NCBI RefSeq assembly: GCF_000799465.1
Contig: NZ_JUGU01000001.1
Span: forward strand, 1,550,001 to 1,614,000
From: Psychroserpens sp. Hel_I_66
Lineage (GTDB): Bacteria; Bacteroidota; Bacteroidia; Flavobacteriales; Flavobacteriaceae
DNA: 64,000 bases
Direction: 5' to 3'
Shown here: positions 19,445-27,889 of the stretch, one piece after another
Layout: each line of letters starts with the position of its first letter
Numbering within the stretch: the first letter of the stretch is position 1
Position numbers and translations under genes: made by a program
Notes under the pieces: generated by a model
The model's input: only the letters and a program-made list of their open reading frames with translations
The model's database searches: none
Told to the model about the DNA's origin: nothing

Positions 19445-20501
19445 TGAAGAGCAGATAAGCTGCTAAGATACCAAAAACAACATTGGGTAACCATACAGCA
19501 ACTATTGGCGAAAAACTGGATTGAGATGCCATAACACCAAAAACTTTATCAAAAAACACAAATACCATGGCTACGGTGATCCCAAAAGCAAGGTTGATTC
19601 CCATACCGCCACGTCGTTTAATCGAAGACACGGAAACTGCAATAATCGTCAATATAAATACTGAAACCGGTAAGCTCCATTTTTTGTACTTCACCACTTG
19701 ATAACGTCCAATGTTTGATGATCCTCTGCGCTTCTCTTTTTCTATAAATTTTGTAAGTTCATCATATTGAAGGGTCTCGGCAATATATTCTTCTGGCGTT
19801 AGATCGTCTGTATCAAACTCAAACTGCATCTCCTTTCTATTTTCAGTTTCAATGATATCCTCTGTTTTGCCGAAGGTTCGCCTTGTATAATTTATTAAAC
19901 GATATGTGCTGTCACGATCTGTAATAGATTGCGCAGTAATTTTGTAGATGAGCTTATTACCTTCAAAATGTTCTAATGTAAAATTAGAACCTCGTTTTGT
20001 TACAGGATTAAAACTACTTACATAGATGTAATCATTATCGTTTATTTGTCGATAAATATTTGTGGTTTTGGTAACGTTGGCATTATTTTTTAGATACTTG
20101 TATTTAAACTCATTAAACCCCTTACTTGCATTTGGCGCCAGATATAATCCCATAATTAAGGCCAAACTCGCAATGATGGTTGCACCAATCATATACGGTC
20201 TTAAAAATCTCCAAAATGAAACGCCTGAGCTCAAAAATGCAACAATTTCAGTATTATTGGCGAGTTTGGAGGTGAACCATATCACAGAAATAAATAAAAA
20301 TATTGGATATAGAAGATTGGCAAAATAAATCGTAAAATCAAGATAGTATTGCGCCACTGCTCCAAAAGGCACTTCACGTTCTAATATTTTACCAATTTTT
20401 TCAGCAAGATTTACTGTAATCCCAATGGGAATAAACAGCAGCAACATCATCAAAAATGTAAATAAATAGCGTTTTAATATGTACCAATCTAATATTTTCA
20501 C
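19431..20501 (-). CDS. LptF/LptG family lipopolysaccharide export permease
   Basis: 356 residues. Three N-terminal membrane segments (about 12-32, 52-75, 98-120), a periplasmic beta-jellyroll part (about 130-275) and three C-terminal segments give the YjgP/YjgQ layout. It would pair with LptB and a partner to pull LPS out of the inner membrane. The start is GTG at 20501, directly abutting the tgt stop codon (TAG-GTG). Upstream is tgt; downstream it overlaps the EamA gene. Which of LptF or LptG it equals cannot be said. Confidence 0.9.
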   Translation of the reverse strand: MKILDWYILKRYLFTFLMMLLLFIPIGITVNLAEKIGKILEREVPFGAVAQYYLDFTIYFANLLYPIFLFISVIWFTSKLANNTEIVAFLSSGVSFWRFLRPYMIGATIIASLALIMGLYLAPNASKGFNEFKYKYLKNNANVTKTTNIYRQINDNDYIYVSSFNPVTKRGSNFTLEHFEGNKLIYKITAQSITDRDSTYRLINYTRRTFGKTEDIIETENRKEMQFEFDTDDLTPEEYIAETLQYDELTKFIEKEKRRGSSNIGRYQVVKYKKWSLPVSVFILTIIAVSVSSIKRRGGMGINLAFGITVAMVFVFFDKVFGVMASQSSFSPIVAVWLPNVVFGILAAYLLFNAKR

Positions 20502-21632
20502 CTATAATCTTTTATCCATTTGTTTCACCATCTTATCTTTCCATTCTCTAAAATCTCCTGCTATGATATGCTTTCTTGCTTCTCTTGTAAGCCACAAATA
20601 AAACCCTAAGTTATGGATTGTCGCGATTTGTTTTCCTAATAATTCATTTACCGTGAAGAGATGCCTGAGGTAGGCTTTGGTATATTCAGTGTCTACAAAT
20701 GTAATTGCCATTTCATCTATAGGTGAAAAATCGTCTGCCCATTTTAGGTTTTTTATGTTAATGCTACCGTGAGCTGTAAAGAGCATCCCATTTCTGGCGT
20801 TTCGAGTTGGCATTACACAATCAAACATATCGACACCAAGTGCAATATTTTCTAAAATGTTTATTGGCGTGCCAACTCCCATCAAATAACGTGGTTTTTC
20901 CCAAGGTAATATTTCACAAACTACATCTGTCATGGCATACATCTCTTCTGCTGGTTCTCCAACTGAAAGGCCTCCAATGGCATTCCCTTGAGCTCCAGCG
21001 TTTGCGATATATTCCGCAGATTGTTGTCTTAGATCTTTATACGTACTTCCTTGAACAATTGGGAAAAACGTTTGTTCGTAATCATATTTAAAAGGCGTTT
21101 TATCTAAATGCTTTAAACACCGTTCTAACCAGCGATGCGTCATATGCATCGAGCGTTTAGCATAATTGTAATCACATGGGTAAGGTGTACATTCATCAAA
21201 AGCCATGATGATATCTGCACCGATGCTGCGTTGGACTTCCATTACATTTTCCGGAGTAAAAACATGGTAGTTCCCATCAATATGGGATTTAAATTTTACA
21301 CCTTCTTCTTTAATTTTTCGATTGGCAGATAATGAATAGACTTGATAACCTCCAGAATCGGTCAAAATATTGCGGTCCCAGTTCATAAACTTGTGCAAAC
21401 CACCAGCTTTTTCCAAAATTGGAGTTTGAGGTCTTAAATACAAGTGATAAGTATTTCCTAAAATAATATCTGGATTAATATCATTTTTAAGTTCTCGCTG
21501 GTGTACACCTTTCACAGAGGCAACCGTACCAACAGGCATAAAAATAGGTGTCTCAATCTTACCATGATCTGTTGTCATCACACCAGCTCGAGCTTTACTT
21601 TGAGGGTCACTTGCTTTTAATTCGAAATTCAT
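20502..21632 (-). CDS. tgt: queuine tRNA-ribosyltransferase, zinc-site cysteines missing
   Basis: 376 residues, normal length. Tgt exchanges guanine 34 of GUN-anticodon tRNAs for preQ1. The active-site blocks are present: ILTDSGGYQVYSL, IIMAFDECTPYP, GGLSVGEP and FDCVMPTRNARNG with the Asp nucleophile region. The zinc site of well-studied Tgts (CxCxxC and a distal His) should follow about 35 residues after the NARNG block, but here this segment reads FSPIDEMAITFVDTEYTKAY, with no cysteine; the HNLGFYLWL helix is kept. Starts by a TAATG overlap with the small gene upstream. Confidence 0.95.
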   Translation of the reverse strand: MNFELKASDPQSKARAGVMTTDHGKIETPIFMPVGTVASVKGVHQRELKNDINPDIILGNTYHLYLRPQTPILEKAGGLHKFMNWDRNILTDSGGYQVYSLSANRKIKEEGVKFKSHIDGNYHVFTPENVMEVQRSIGADIIMAFDECTPYPCDYNYAKRSMHMTHRWLERCLKHLDKTPFKYDYEQTFFPIVQGSTYKDLRQQSAEYIANAGAQGNAIGGLSVGEPAEEMYAMTDVVCEILPWEKPRYLMGVGTPINILENIALGVDMFDCVMPTRNARNGMLFTAHGSINIKNLKWADDFSPIDEMAITFVDTEYTKAYLRHLFTVNELLGKQIATIHNLGFYLWLTREARKHIIAGDFREWKDKMVKQMDKRL

Positions 21633-21988
21633 TAAATACTTTGAGTTGAATTGTAAAATAGGGTTAGTAAATAAGGGAAAACCAAAAAATTGGCCAACAC
21701 AAAAACTATAGCTACATACAATATTTTATTATTTGCTTGTCTTCTTTTATGAACGATAGAGAGCACAACGGGAACCAATAAAAACAGTAAAAACCAAAGA
21801 CTCATCTTTAGTATACCAGTCATTAGATTTGGCACAACGTTTTTTTCTGCTGAGATGTATTCTCCTACTTTAATGAATTCATTGAAATTCTGAATCTCAT
21901 CAATATCCAATATGGAATTGATAAGGAGAACTATCCCAATTATAATCGCTAAAATGCCAAATATATTCTTCTTTAAAAAGCCCATCAA
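21632..21988 (-). CDS. small membrane protein of unknown function
   Basis: 118 residues with three predicted transmembrane segments (about 8-28, 60-82, 90-112) and a short soluble loop between the first two. No family recognised. Its stop overlaps the tgt start codon by one base (TAATG), which indicates an operon with tgt and the LptF/G permease. The next M at position 2 is an equally possible start. Confidence 0.6.
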   Translation of the reverse strand: MMGFLKKNIFGILAIIIGIVLLINSILDIDEIQNFNEFIKVGEYISAEKNVVPNLMTGILKMSLWFLLFLLVPVVLSIVHKRRQANNKILYVAIVFVLANFLVFPYLLTLFYNSTQSI

Positions 21989-22137
21989 CGCGCAAAGATA
22001 ATTATCTAGACGTATTTAGGTCTTAAACATTTAATAAAATTATGCTTCGGAAACATAAAATCTAGTTTTCATATTTCATTTAAATAAAAATTGTTAGCAA
22101 CTGACTAAAATCGTTAATAAGTGCAAGCTCTCTATTT

Positions 22138-22167
22138 TTGATTAGCCTCATTAAAACTTTATTTTTG
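22138..22167 (+). promoter_or_regulatory. promoter of the transketolase genes
   Basis: TTG (22138-22140), 19-base spacer, TATTTTTG (22160-22167); start of transcription near 22173 and ATG at 22194. A second TATTTTTG (22133-22140) overlaps the -33 box but has no good -33 of its own. Confidence 0.7.
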
Positions 22168-22193
22168 AAGCTGAAAATAATCACACTCATTAT

Positions 22194-23039
22194 ATGCCAA
22201 ACACACAACAATTACAGGATTTAACAACACAAGTTCGTAGAGATATTTTACGAATGGTTCACAAAGTAAATTCTGGTCATCCAGGAGGCTCCTTAGGATG
22301 TGCCGAATTTTTTGTAGCACTCTACCAAGAGATTATGGATAGAAAAGACACCTTTGATATGGACGGAATTGGAGAAGACCTATTCTTTTTATCAAATGGT
22401 CATATTTCGCCAGTTTTTTATAGTGTCTTAGCTAGATCTGGCTATTTCCCTGTAGATGAACTTAGCACATTTAGATTAATAAATTCCCGCTTACAAGGAC
22501 ACCCTACAACCCATGAAGGTTTACCGGGAATTCGGGTAGCTTCAGGATCATTAGGTCAAGGCTTCAGCGTTGCCTTAGGTGCTGCGCAAACCAAAAAATT
22601 AAATAACGACAAACATTTAGTCTATAGCTTGCATGGTGATGGTGAATTACAAGAAGGCCAAAATTGGGAAGGCATCATGTATGCTGCAGCAAATAATGTT
22701 GATAATATCATTTCAACAATTGATTTAAACGGTCAACAAATTGATGGCCCAACAGATGTTGTCTTGCCAATGGGAAACATTAAAGGAAAATTTGAAGCTT
22801 TTGGGTGGACAGTTGTTGAGATCAATCAAGGTAACAATATTGATGAGATCCTAAAAGGAATGGAAGTTGCAAAATCAAAGACAGGCAAAGGAAAACCTGT
22901 TTGCGTACTCCTTAAAACAATTATGGGCAACGGAGTAGATTTTATGATGCACACCCATGCTTGGCACGGTAAAGCTCCTAATGATGAACAATTGGAAATT
23001 GGTTTAGCTCAAAATGCTGAAACTTTAGGAGATTACTAA
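22194..23039 (+). CDS. transketolase, N-terminal (thiamine diphosphate-binding) subunit
   Basis: 281 residues. This is the N-terminal half of transketolase, as a separate gene. It has the ThDP/Mg motif GDGELQEGQNWEGIMYAAANN (shortened here to its first and last parts GDGELQEGQ and NN), HSGHPGGSLG-type histidine region (KVNSGHPGGSLGCAEF), and GHISPVFY. With the following gene it forms a split enzyme of the non-oxidative pentose phosphate pathway, moving two-carbon units between sugar phosphates. The two genes are 44 bases apart and share one promoter. Confidence 0.93.
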   Translation: MPNTQQLQDLTTQVRRDILRMVHKVNSGHPGGSLGCAEFFVALYQEIMDRKDTFDMDGIGEDLFFLSNGHISPVFYSVLARSGYFPVDELSTFRLINSRLQGHPTTHEGLPGIRVASGSLGQGFSVALGAAQTKKLNNDKHLVYSLHGDGELQEGQNWEGIMYAAANNVDNIISTIDLNGQQIDGPTDVVLPMGNIKGKFEAFGWTVVEINQGNNIDEILKGMEVAKSKTGKGKPVCVLLKTIMGNGVDFMMHTHAWHGKAPNDEQLEIGLAQNAETLGDY

Positions 23040-23083
23040 TACAACTTTTAATTAAATAGATAACCACTCAAGTGGGCATAACT

Positions 23084-24037
23084 ATGAATACATATACAAA
23101 TACAGGAAATAAAGATACGCGCTCAGGCTTTGGAGCGGGATTAACAGAATTAGGTAAAACCAATGAAAACGTTGTTGCACTTTGTGCAGATCTTATTGGA
23201 TCTTTAAAAATGGATGAATTTAAAGCCAACCATCCCGAACGTTTTTTTCAGGTAGGAATTGCCGAAGCCAATATGATCGGGCTTGCAGCAGGAATGACCA
23301 TTGGAGGTAAAATTCCATTTACGGGTACCTTTGCAAACTTTTCTACAGGTCGTGTTTACGATCAAATTAGACAAAGTGTTGCCTACTCAGATAAAAATGT
23401 AAAAATCTGTGCATCTCACGCGGGATTAACTTTGGGAGAAGATGGTGCAACACACCAAATTCTTGAAGATATTGGTTTAATGAAAATGCTGCCAGGAATG
23501 ACCGTAATCAACACTTGCGATTACAATCAAACAAAAGCAGCAACCCTAGCCATTGCAGATCACCATGGACCTGTTTATCTTCGCTTCGGAAGGCCAAAAG
23601 TGGCGAATTTCACTGCGGAAGATCAAAAATTTGAAATAGGAAAAGCTGTTAAACTTACCGAAGGAAATGATCTTACCATTGTCGCTACTGGCCATTTGGT
23701 TTGGGAAGCTCTCGAAGCTGCTAAAACATTGAATGATAAAGGAATTTCTGCGGAAGTCATAAATATCCACACCATAAAACCTTTAGACGACAAGGCAATT
23801 ATAGAGTCTGTTTCAAAAACAGGATGCATTGTCACTGCCGAAGAGCACAATTATTTAGGAGGTTTGGGAGAGAGTGTTGCTAGAGTTTTGGCAACTAAAA
23901 AACCAACTCCTCAAGAATTTGTTGCAACACAAGACACATTTGGAGAATCTGGAACTCCAGAAAACCTGATGGAAAAATACGGACTCAATGCTGATGCTAT
24001 TGTAAAAGCTTCAGAAAAAGTGATGAAAAGAAAATAA
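23084..24037 (+). CDS. transketolase, C-terminal (pyrimidine-binding) subunit
   Basis: 317 residues from the ATG at 23084; a GTG at 23072 is an in-frame alternative. It carries the pyrimidine-binding domain (NENVVALCADLIGSLKMDEF, then FFQVGIAEANMIGLAAGM with the catalytic Glu) and the C-terminal domain (GCIVTAEEHNYLGGLGE). It completes the split transketolase with the gene before it. Full length for a split C-terminal subunit. Confidence 0.93.
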   Translation: MNTYTNTGNKDTRSGFGAGLTELGKTNENVVALCADLIGSLKMDEFKANHPERFFQVGIAEANMIGLAAGMTIGGKIPFTGTFANFSTGRVYDQIRQSVAYSDKNVKICASHAGLTLGEDGATHQILEDIGLMKMLPGMTVINTCDYNQTKAATLAIADHHGPVYLRFGRPKVANFTAEDQKFEIGKAVKLTEGNDLTIVATGHLVWEALEAAKTLNDKGISAEVINIHTIKPLDDKAIIESVSKTGCIVTAEEHNYLGGLGESVARVLATKKPTPQEFVATQDTFGESGTPENLMEKYGLNADAIVKASEKVMKRK

Positions 24038-24054
24038 TCTATCTTAATCCTATT

Positions 24055-24089
24055 AAAAAAATCCGGTTTCTTTAAGCTGGATTTTTTTG
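24055..24089 (+). terminator. intrinsic terminator of the transketolase operon
   Basis: AAATCCGG, a 10-base loop, and CTGGATTT followed by a T-run (24061-24089); one G-T pair in the stem. It starts 18 bases past the stop codon. Confidence 0.8.
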
Positions 24090-24193
24090 TTTTATGACAT
24101 TATTTGAGATTTAATTTTTCCGAAGAAAAAGAAATAATTATCCTTTGGCAGCGTTTTTGATATTGTACATCTAAATCACAAAAAACGAATATT

Positions 24194-24784
24194 ATGAAGA
24201 AATTAGTTATGAGTGCGTTTTTATTAACGTTATTATGTTTTACTGCCAATGCGCAAGAAGGGAGCGCTTTTGGAATAAAAGGAGGTTTAAATTATAGTGC
24301 CAATGGCGATTATTTTGAATCTATTGGAGACAATGCCAAAAACCCAGATCGCAACATTGGTTACCATATTGGTGTCTTTGGTAAGATTGGAAATGATTTT
24401 TATTTAAGACCAGAGCTTATTTATACAAACACAAAAAGTGATTATGAGAGTGATGAATTTGTTGTTAAAAAGATTGATGCACCTTTATTAGTTGGCGCTA
24501 AGATTATTGGTCCAATTAGCGTGTTTGCTGGACCTTCTTTTCAATATATTTTGGATACTGATTTTGATGGAATAGATATTGGTAATGTTGAAGATGATTT
24601 TTCGGTTGGTTTAAATTTTGGAATTGGATTAAACTTTAATAAAATTGGAATCGATTTGAGATACGAAAGAGGATTTAGTGAAAATGAAGCGACTTTTATT
24701 GGTAATAATTTAGGCGAGGGCGCTGTTAGTAGAATTGATACCAGACCAGATCAATTGATTTTGAGTTTGTCTATTGCCCTGTAA
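24194..24784 (+). CDS. outer membrane beta-barrel protein (PorT/OMP_b-brl family)
   Basis: 196 residues: signal peptide (1-20, ending in NAQ), then an eight-stranded-type barrel with alternating hydrophobic residues (SAFGIKGGLNYSANG, GVFGKIGNDFYLRPELIYT, FSVGLNFGIGLNFNKIGIDL, ILSLSIAL at the end). Such proteins sit in the outer membrane; the ligand or role is unknown. A single-gene unit bounded by terminators on both sides. Confidence 0.85.
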   Translation: MKKLVMSAFLLTLLCFTANAQEGSAFGIKGGLNYSANGDYFESIGDNAKNPDRNIGYHIGVFGKIGNDFYLRPELIYTNTKSDYESDEFVVKKIDAPLLVGAKIIGPISVFAGPSFQYILDTDFDGIDIGNVEDDFSVGLNFGIGLNFNKIGIDLRYERGFSENEATFIGNNLGEGAVSRIDTRPDQLILSLSIAL

Positions 24785-24806
24785 TGATTCGGATTTAAAA
24801 AAAGTA

Positions 24807-24836
24807 AAAAAAAGACGCCTAATGGCGTCTTTTTTA
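24807..24836. terminator. bidirectional intrinsic terminator
   Basis: AAAAGACGCC (24810-24819), loop TAAT, GGCGTCTTTT (24824-24833), with A- and T-runs on both sides. It serves the outer membrane gene (plus) and the convergent FKBP gene (minus). Confidence 0.9.
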
Positions 24837-24864
24837 TTTTCTTATTTAGAACAAAAAAAATTAT

Positions 24865-25791
24865 TTAGGTATCTGTTTGGTTACTCTCAGTAGAATCTGC
24901 ATCTAAATAATTTGGGATCCCATCTCCATCTGAATCATCATTAGTTGGATCACCGTCATTGTTAAGATCTTCGTATATAGTCAATACACCGTCGCCATCA
25001 TCATCAACATCAAGGAAGTTTGGCACGCCATCACCATCTGTATCATCGTCTGCAATGTTCTCATTACCATTTACATCTTCTATATGAGTGAGCACACCGT
25101 CACTATCATTATCTACAGGACTAGAATCATATAATTCAAACTTAAATATCAAATTCGAATAGGAAGGAATTCCTACTTGACCTTGGTTGAAATATCCTAA
25201 ACCTGATGGTAAAAACATGACACCAAAACCATAATTAGAATAGGTGACGGTACCATCAGAATTCTCAAATATGCTTTCAGCAGTTTTGAAATCCTGTAAA
25301 ACATCCTTCCAACCTGGTACGACACCTAACAAATTAAATACTGCTGGATTGACAGAACTGTCGAAAATATCTCCATCTTGTAATAATCCCGTGTAATTTA
25401 TGCTAATATTGTCTGTGAAATTTGGTTGAGGACCTCCTAAGCCAGGATTTAAATCTAAAACGTAGTATACATAATCTTGTTCTAGATATGATGTCATACC
25501 TAATGTTACATCATTCCATAACAATTCATTAGGGTTACCATCTTCATCTAATGGAGATTCTGATATAATAATATCTTCTTTAGAATAATCTATAGTAGGA
25601 TCACTAAAAAAAGATTTATTATAATAATGGGTTTGCAAATATTCTAAAAGAAGTTCATCATCTGTAATTTGCTGTTCTCCTCTATCACGTGGAGGTGGAA
25701 TGCTTACTTCATCATCATCTGGTGTACATGCAAAAAACACAGCAGCGATTGTGGTTATTAATATGAATATATTTTTGTAATTCATAGTCAT
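24865..25791 (-). CDS. FKBP-type prolyl isomerase lipoprotein with calcium-binding TSP3 tail
   Basis: 308 residues. Lipoprotein signal ending in the lipobox FFAC, an Asp/Pro-rich linker, an FKBP domain (about 115-225: NYTGLLQDGDIFDSS, GVVPGWKDVLQDFK, PSGLGYFNQGQVGIP, LIFKFELYD), then a tail (about 228-308) of thrombospondin-type-3-like repeats (DNDSDGVLT, DTDGDGVPNFLDVDDDGDG, DSDGDGIPNYLDAD) that should bind calcium. Likely an outer membrane protein that helps fold exported proteins. The start is ambiguous between 25791 and the second ATG at 25785. Confidence 0.87.
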   Translation of the reverse strand: MTMNYKNIFILITTIAAVFFACTPDDDEVSIPPPRDRGEQQITDDELLLEYLQTHYYNKSFFSDPTIDYSKEDIIISESPLDEDGNPNELLWNDVTLGMTSYLEQDYVYYVLDLNPGLGGPQPNFTDNISINYTGLLQDGDIFDSSVNPAVFNLLGVVPGWKDVLQDFKTAESIFENSDGTVTYSNYGFGVMFLPSGLGYFNQGQVGIPSYSNLIFKFELYDSSPVDNDSDGVLTHIEDVNGNENIADDDTDGDGVPNFLDVDDDGDGVLTIYEDLNNDGDPTNDDSDGDGIPNYLDADSTESNQTDT

Positions 25792-25911
25792 TAAATGGTC
25801 TTAAATTCAAAAGAGATTTGAATTGTTGATTATTGCTTATTTTTAAGGCGCAAGATACAATAATATAATATTTTTGCGCTATACAATTAACGTCAATTTC
25901 ACAGTTTTAAT

Positions 25912-26292
25912 ATGAGAATAGATAAATATCTTTGGTGTACCAGATATTGTAAAACACGAAGTATTGCAACAAATGCTTGTAAAAAGGGTCATGTAAAAAT
26001 CAATGGGCAAACTGCAAAACCAAGTAGAGATGTCTATGCCACTGATAAAATAGAGTTCAGAAAAAACCAAATAAACTATCAACTTATAGTCAATGACTTA
26101 CCAGAAAGCAGAGTTGGCGCTAAAATTGTCAATTTATATGTTACCGACGTCACTCCAAAAGAAGCGTTTGAAGCAAATGAAATGCTAAAGTACTCTAAAG
26201 AATACTATAGGAAAAAAGGCGTTGGGCGTCCTACAAAAAAAGACAGACGTGATCTTGATGATTTTTACGAAACTCCTGAAGAAGATTTATAA
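25912..26292 (+). CDS. S4-domain RNA-binding protein (Hsp15-like)
   Basis: 126 residues. The N-terminal S4 fold (MRIDKYLWCTRYCKTRSIAT, KKGHVKINGQ) matches the HslR/Hsp15 group, which in E. coli binds 50S subunits with stalled nascent chains. The basic C-terminus (KEYYRKKGVGRPTKKDRRDL) is typical. It is a single-copy gene, 45 bases before a phosphoribosyltransferase. Confidence 0.87.
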   Translation: MRIDKYLWCTRYCKTRSIATNACKKGHVKINGQTAKPSRDVYATDKIEFRKNQINYQLIVNDLPESRVGAKIVNLYVTDVTPKEAFEANEMLKYSKEYYRKKGVGRPTKKDRRDLDDFYETPEEDL

Positions 26293-26337
26293 AATTAACA
26301 AAACCGTTTATTAACTTTGAAAAAATAAACCGCCAAA

Positions 26338-26841
26338 ATGGATACTACTCAAGACATTATTCTTAACCATCAAGAGATACAAAACAAGATTAAACGTATT
26401 GCTTATCAAATTTATGAAGCTAATGTTTATGAAGAGGAAATTATTCTTGCTGGGATAGCGGATAACGGATTTATCCTCGCAAAAAAACTAAAACAATCAC
26501 TTGAGAAAATTTCTGATCTCAAACCTATTCTTTGTAAAGTGGTGATTGACAAAAAAAATCCCTTGAACAATGTGTCCACTTCACTTACAGAAGCAGAATA
26601 TAAAAATAAATCTATAGTTCTAATTGATGATGTTCTCAACTCTGGAGGCACATTGATTTATGGCGTAAAACATTTTCTGGATGTACCCTTAAAACAATTT
26701 AAAACCGCTGTATTAGTAAATAGAAATCACAAAAAATATCCTGTTAAGGCAGATTTTAAAGGCATTTCACTATCTACTTCTCTTCAAGAGCATATTGAGA
26801 TTGAATTATCAGGCAAAAATTATAAAGCCATACTAAAATAG
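26338..26841 (+). CDS. phosphoribosyltransferase (PyrR/Hpt-like)
   Basis: 167 residues, type I PRTase fold. The PRPP-binding motif is SIVLIDDVLNSGGTLIYG, and IAGIADNGFILAKKL is the usual early loop. It could regulate pyrimidine genes like PyrR or recycle a base; no adjacent gene helps. The 3' end overlaps the convergent shikimate kinase gene by 9 bases. Confidence 0.83.
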   Translation: MDTTQDIILNHQEIQNKIKRIAYQIYEANVYEEEIILAGIADNGFILAKKLKQSLEKISDLKPILCKVVIDKKNPLNNVSTSLTEAEYKNKSIVLIDDVLNSGGTLIYGVKHFLDVPLKQFKTAVLVNRNHKKYPVKADFKGISLSTSLQEHIEIELSGKNYKAILK

Positions 26842-27351
26842 ACCTAATAAAATTTTTTCGATGATTTGGTTAACAGATTTATCATCTGTACTGATTTTAT
26901 AATTTGACTTTTCATAATATGGTGCACGTTCAAACAAATGTTTTCCGATAAATTCATATAATTCCTCAATATCATCTATATGAGAAATCAAGGGCCTTTT
27001 AGATTTTTCCAAAAACAATCTTTTTGATAATGTTGTTATAGTCGCTTTTAAGTATATAGTTTTTATATTTTTTGATGATGTCATTATTTCTAAATTATTA
27101 CCATAGCATGGTGTTCCACCTCCTAAAGAAACAACAGTATTTTTCAAAGAAAGCATATCTAAGAGAGATTGGCTTTCTATTTTTCTAAAATATATTTCAC
27201 CTTTAGATTCAAAAATAGATTTTATCGAAGCATTTTCTTTTGTTTCTATATAATGATCCAAATCTATAAAATCGAAATCCAAAATATTGGCTAAGCTTTT
27301 ACCAATTAGCGATTTTCCAGAACCCATATACCCAACTAAAAATAAAATCAT
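26833..27351 (-). CDS. aroK: shikimate kinase
   Basis: 172 residues, normal length. Phosphorylates shikimate at the 3-hydroxyl in the aromatic amino acid pathway. Walker A is GYMGSGKSLIGKSLA, the shikimate-binding DxD region is DLDHYIE, then LGGGTPCYGNN and KRPL in the lid. It reads towards and overlaps the phosphoribosyltransferase gene by 9 bases. Confidence 0.95.
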   Translation of the reverse strand: MILFLVGYMGSGKSLIGKSLANILDFDFIDLDHYIETKENASIKSIFESKGEIYFRKIESQSLLDMLSLKNTVVSLGGGTPCYGNNLEIMTSSKNIKTIYLKATITTLSKRLFLEKSKRPLISHIDDIEELYEFIGKHLFERAPYYEKSNYKISTDDKSVNQIIEKILLGLF

Positions 27352-27426
27352 TTTTTTCTTATAAATTGATTATTAAAAACATAACTAATACTTAAACAAA
27401 AAAACAAAAAATTATCTAATAATACG

Positions 27427-27457
27427 TTTGGATTTTTAATAAAACGTTTTATATTTG
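27427..27457 (+). promoter_or_regulatory. promoter of tRNA-Lys
   Basis: TTTG (27427-27430), 19-base spacer, TATATTTG (27450-27457), the strongest match to the Bacteroidetes consensus in the window and identical to the rRNA -7 boxes including the following CACCC. Transcription should start near 27464, 17 bases before the tRNA. Confidence 0.85.
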
Positions 27458-27480
27458 CACCCTCGTTAGAGAAACTTATT

Positions 27481-27553
27481 GACCAGTTAGCTCAGTTGGT
27501 AGAGCATCTCCCTTTTAAGGAGATGGTCCTGGGTTCGAGCCCCAGACTGGTCA
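27481..27553 (+). tRNA. tRNA-Lys (UUU)
   Basis: Cloverleaf: acceptor GACCAGT/ACTGGTC, D-arm GCTCAGTTGGTAGAGC, anticodon stem TCTCC/GGAGA around CTTTTAA with anticodon TTT, T-arm CTGGGTTCGAGCCCCAG. The CCA end is not encoded. Confidence 0.98.
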
Positions 27554-27562
27554 CAAAAAATT

Positions 27563-27592
27563 AGTTAAGCACTTCGCTTAACTTTTTTTTTA
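27563..27592 (+). terminator. terminator between tRNA-Lys and tRNA-Leu
   Basis: AGTTAAGC (27563-27570), loop ACTTC, GCTTAACT (27576-27583) then a run of eight T. Downstream, TATCTTTA (27591-27598) resembles a -7 box and may start tRNA-Leu separately, but there is no clear -33. Confidence 0.82.
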
Positions 27593-27608
27593 TCTTTACT
27601 GAAATAAT

Positions 27609-27692
27609 GCGCACGTGGCGGAATTGGTAGACGCGCTAGCTTGAGGGGTTAGTGGACATTAGTCCGTGGAAGTTCGAGTCTTCTCGTGCGCA
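27609..27692 (+). tRNA. tRNA-Leu (GAG)
   Basis: Class II tRNA of 84 bases with a long variable arm. Acceptor GCGCACG (27609-27615) pairs with CGTGCGC (27685-27691). Anticodon stem CTAGC/GTTAG encloses TTGAGGG with anticodon GAG, reading CUC/CUU. CCA is not encoded. Confidence 0.97.
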
Positions 27693-27860
27693 CTTTATTT
27701 AAATCACTTTAAAACCTTTAATAAAATCACAATTCTATTGATATTTATCAAGGTCTATTTTTCCCAAATCATATAATTTCAATTGCTCATTTCAATAGTT
27801 CATAAGTTGTATTCTTTTGATTATATCTGAAATAACAGTAGAAAAATGTTAAAAAAAGCT

Positions 27861-27874
27861 TATTTTTGTTTAAC
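27861..27874 (+). promoter_or_regulatory. -7 box plus possible operator of the MerR/CarH-like gene
   Basis: TATTTTTG (27861-27868) runs directly into TTTAAC (TATTTTTGTTTAAC). The same TAnnTTTGTTTAAC element precedes crtI at 28807-28820. About 20 bases upstream a weaker TGTTAA (27847-27852) gives a second, in-phase half. No TTG at the -33 distance. It lies 16 bases before the ATG at 27890. Function as an operator for the encoded regulator is inference. Confidence 0.5.
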
Positions 27875-27889
27875 CTTCTTAAACCAAAT

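Noticed and set aside
22194..24037. frameshifted full-length transketolase
   Set aside because: The two halves are separate complete domains with a 44-base gap and their own start and stop, as in many split transketolases.
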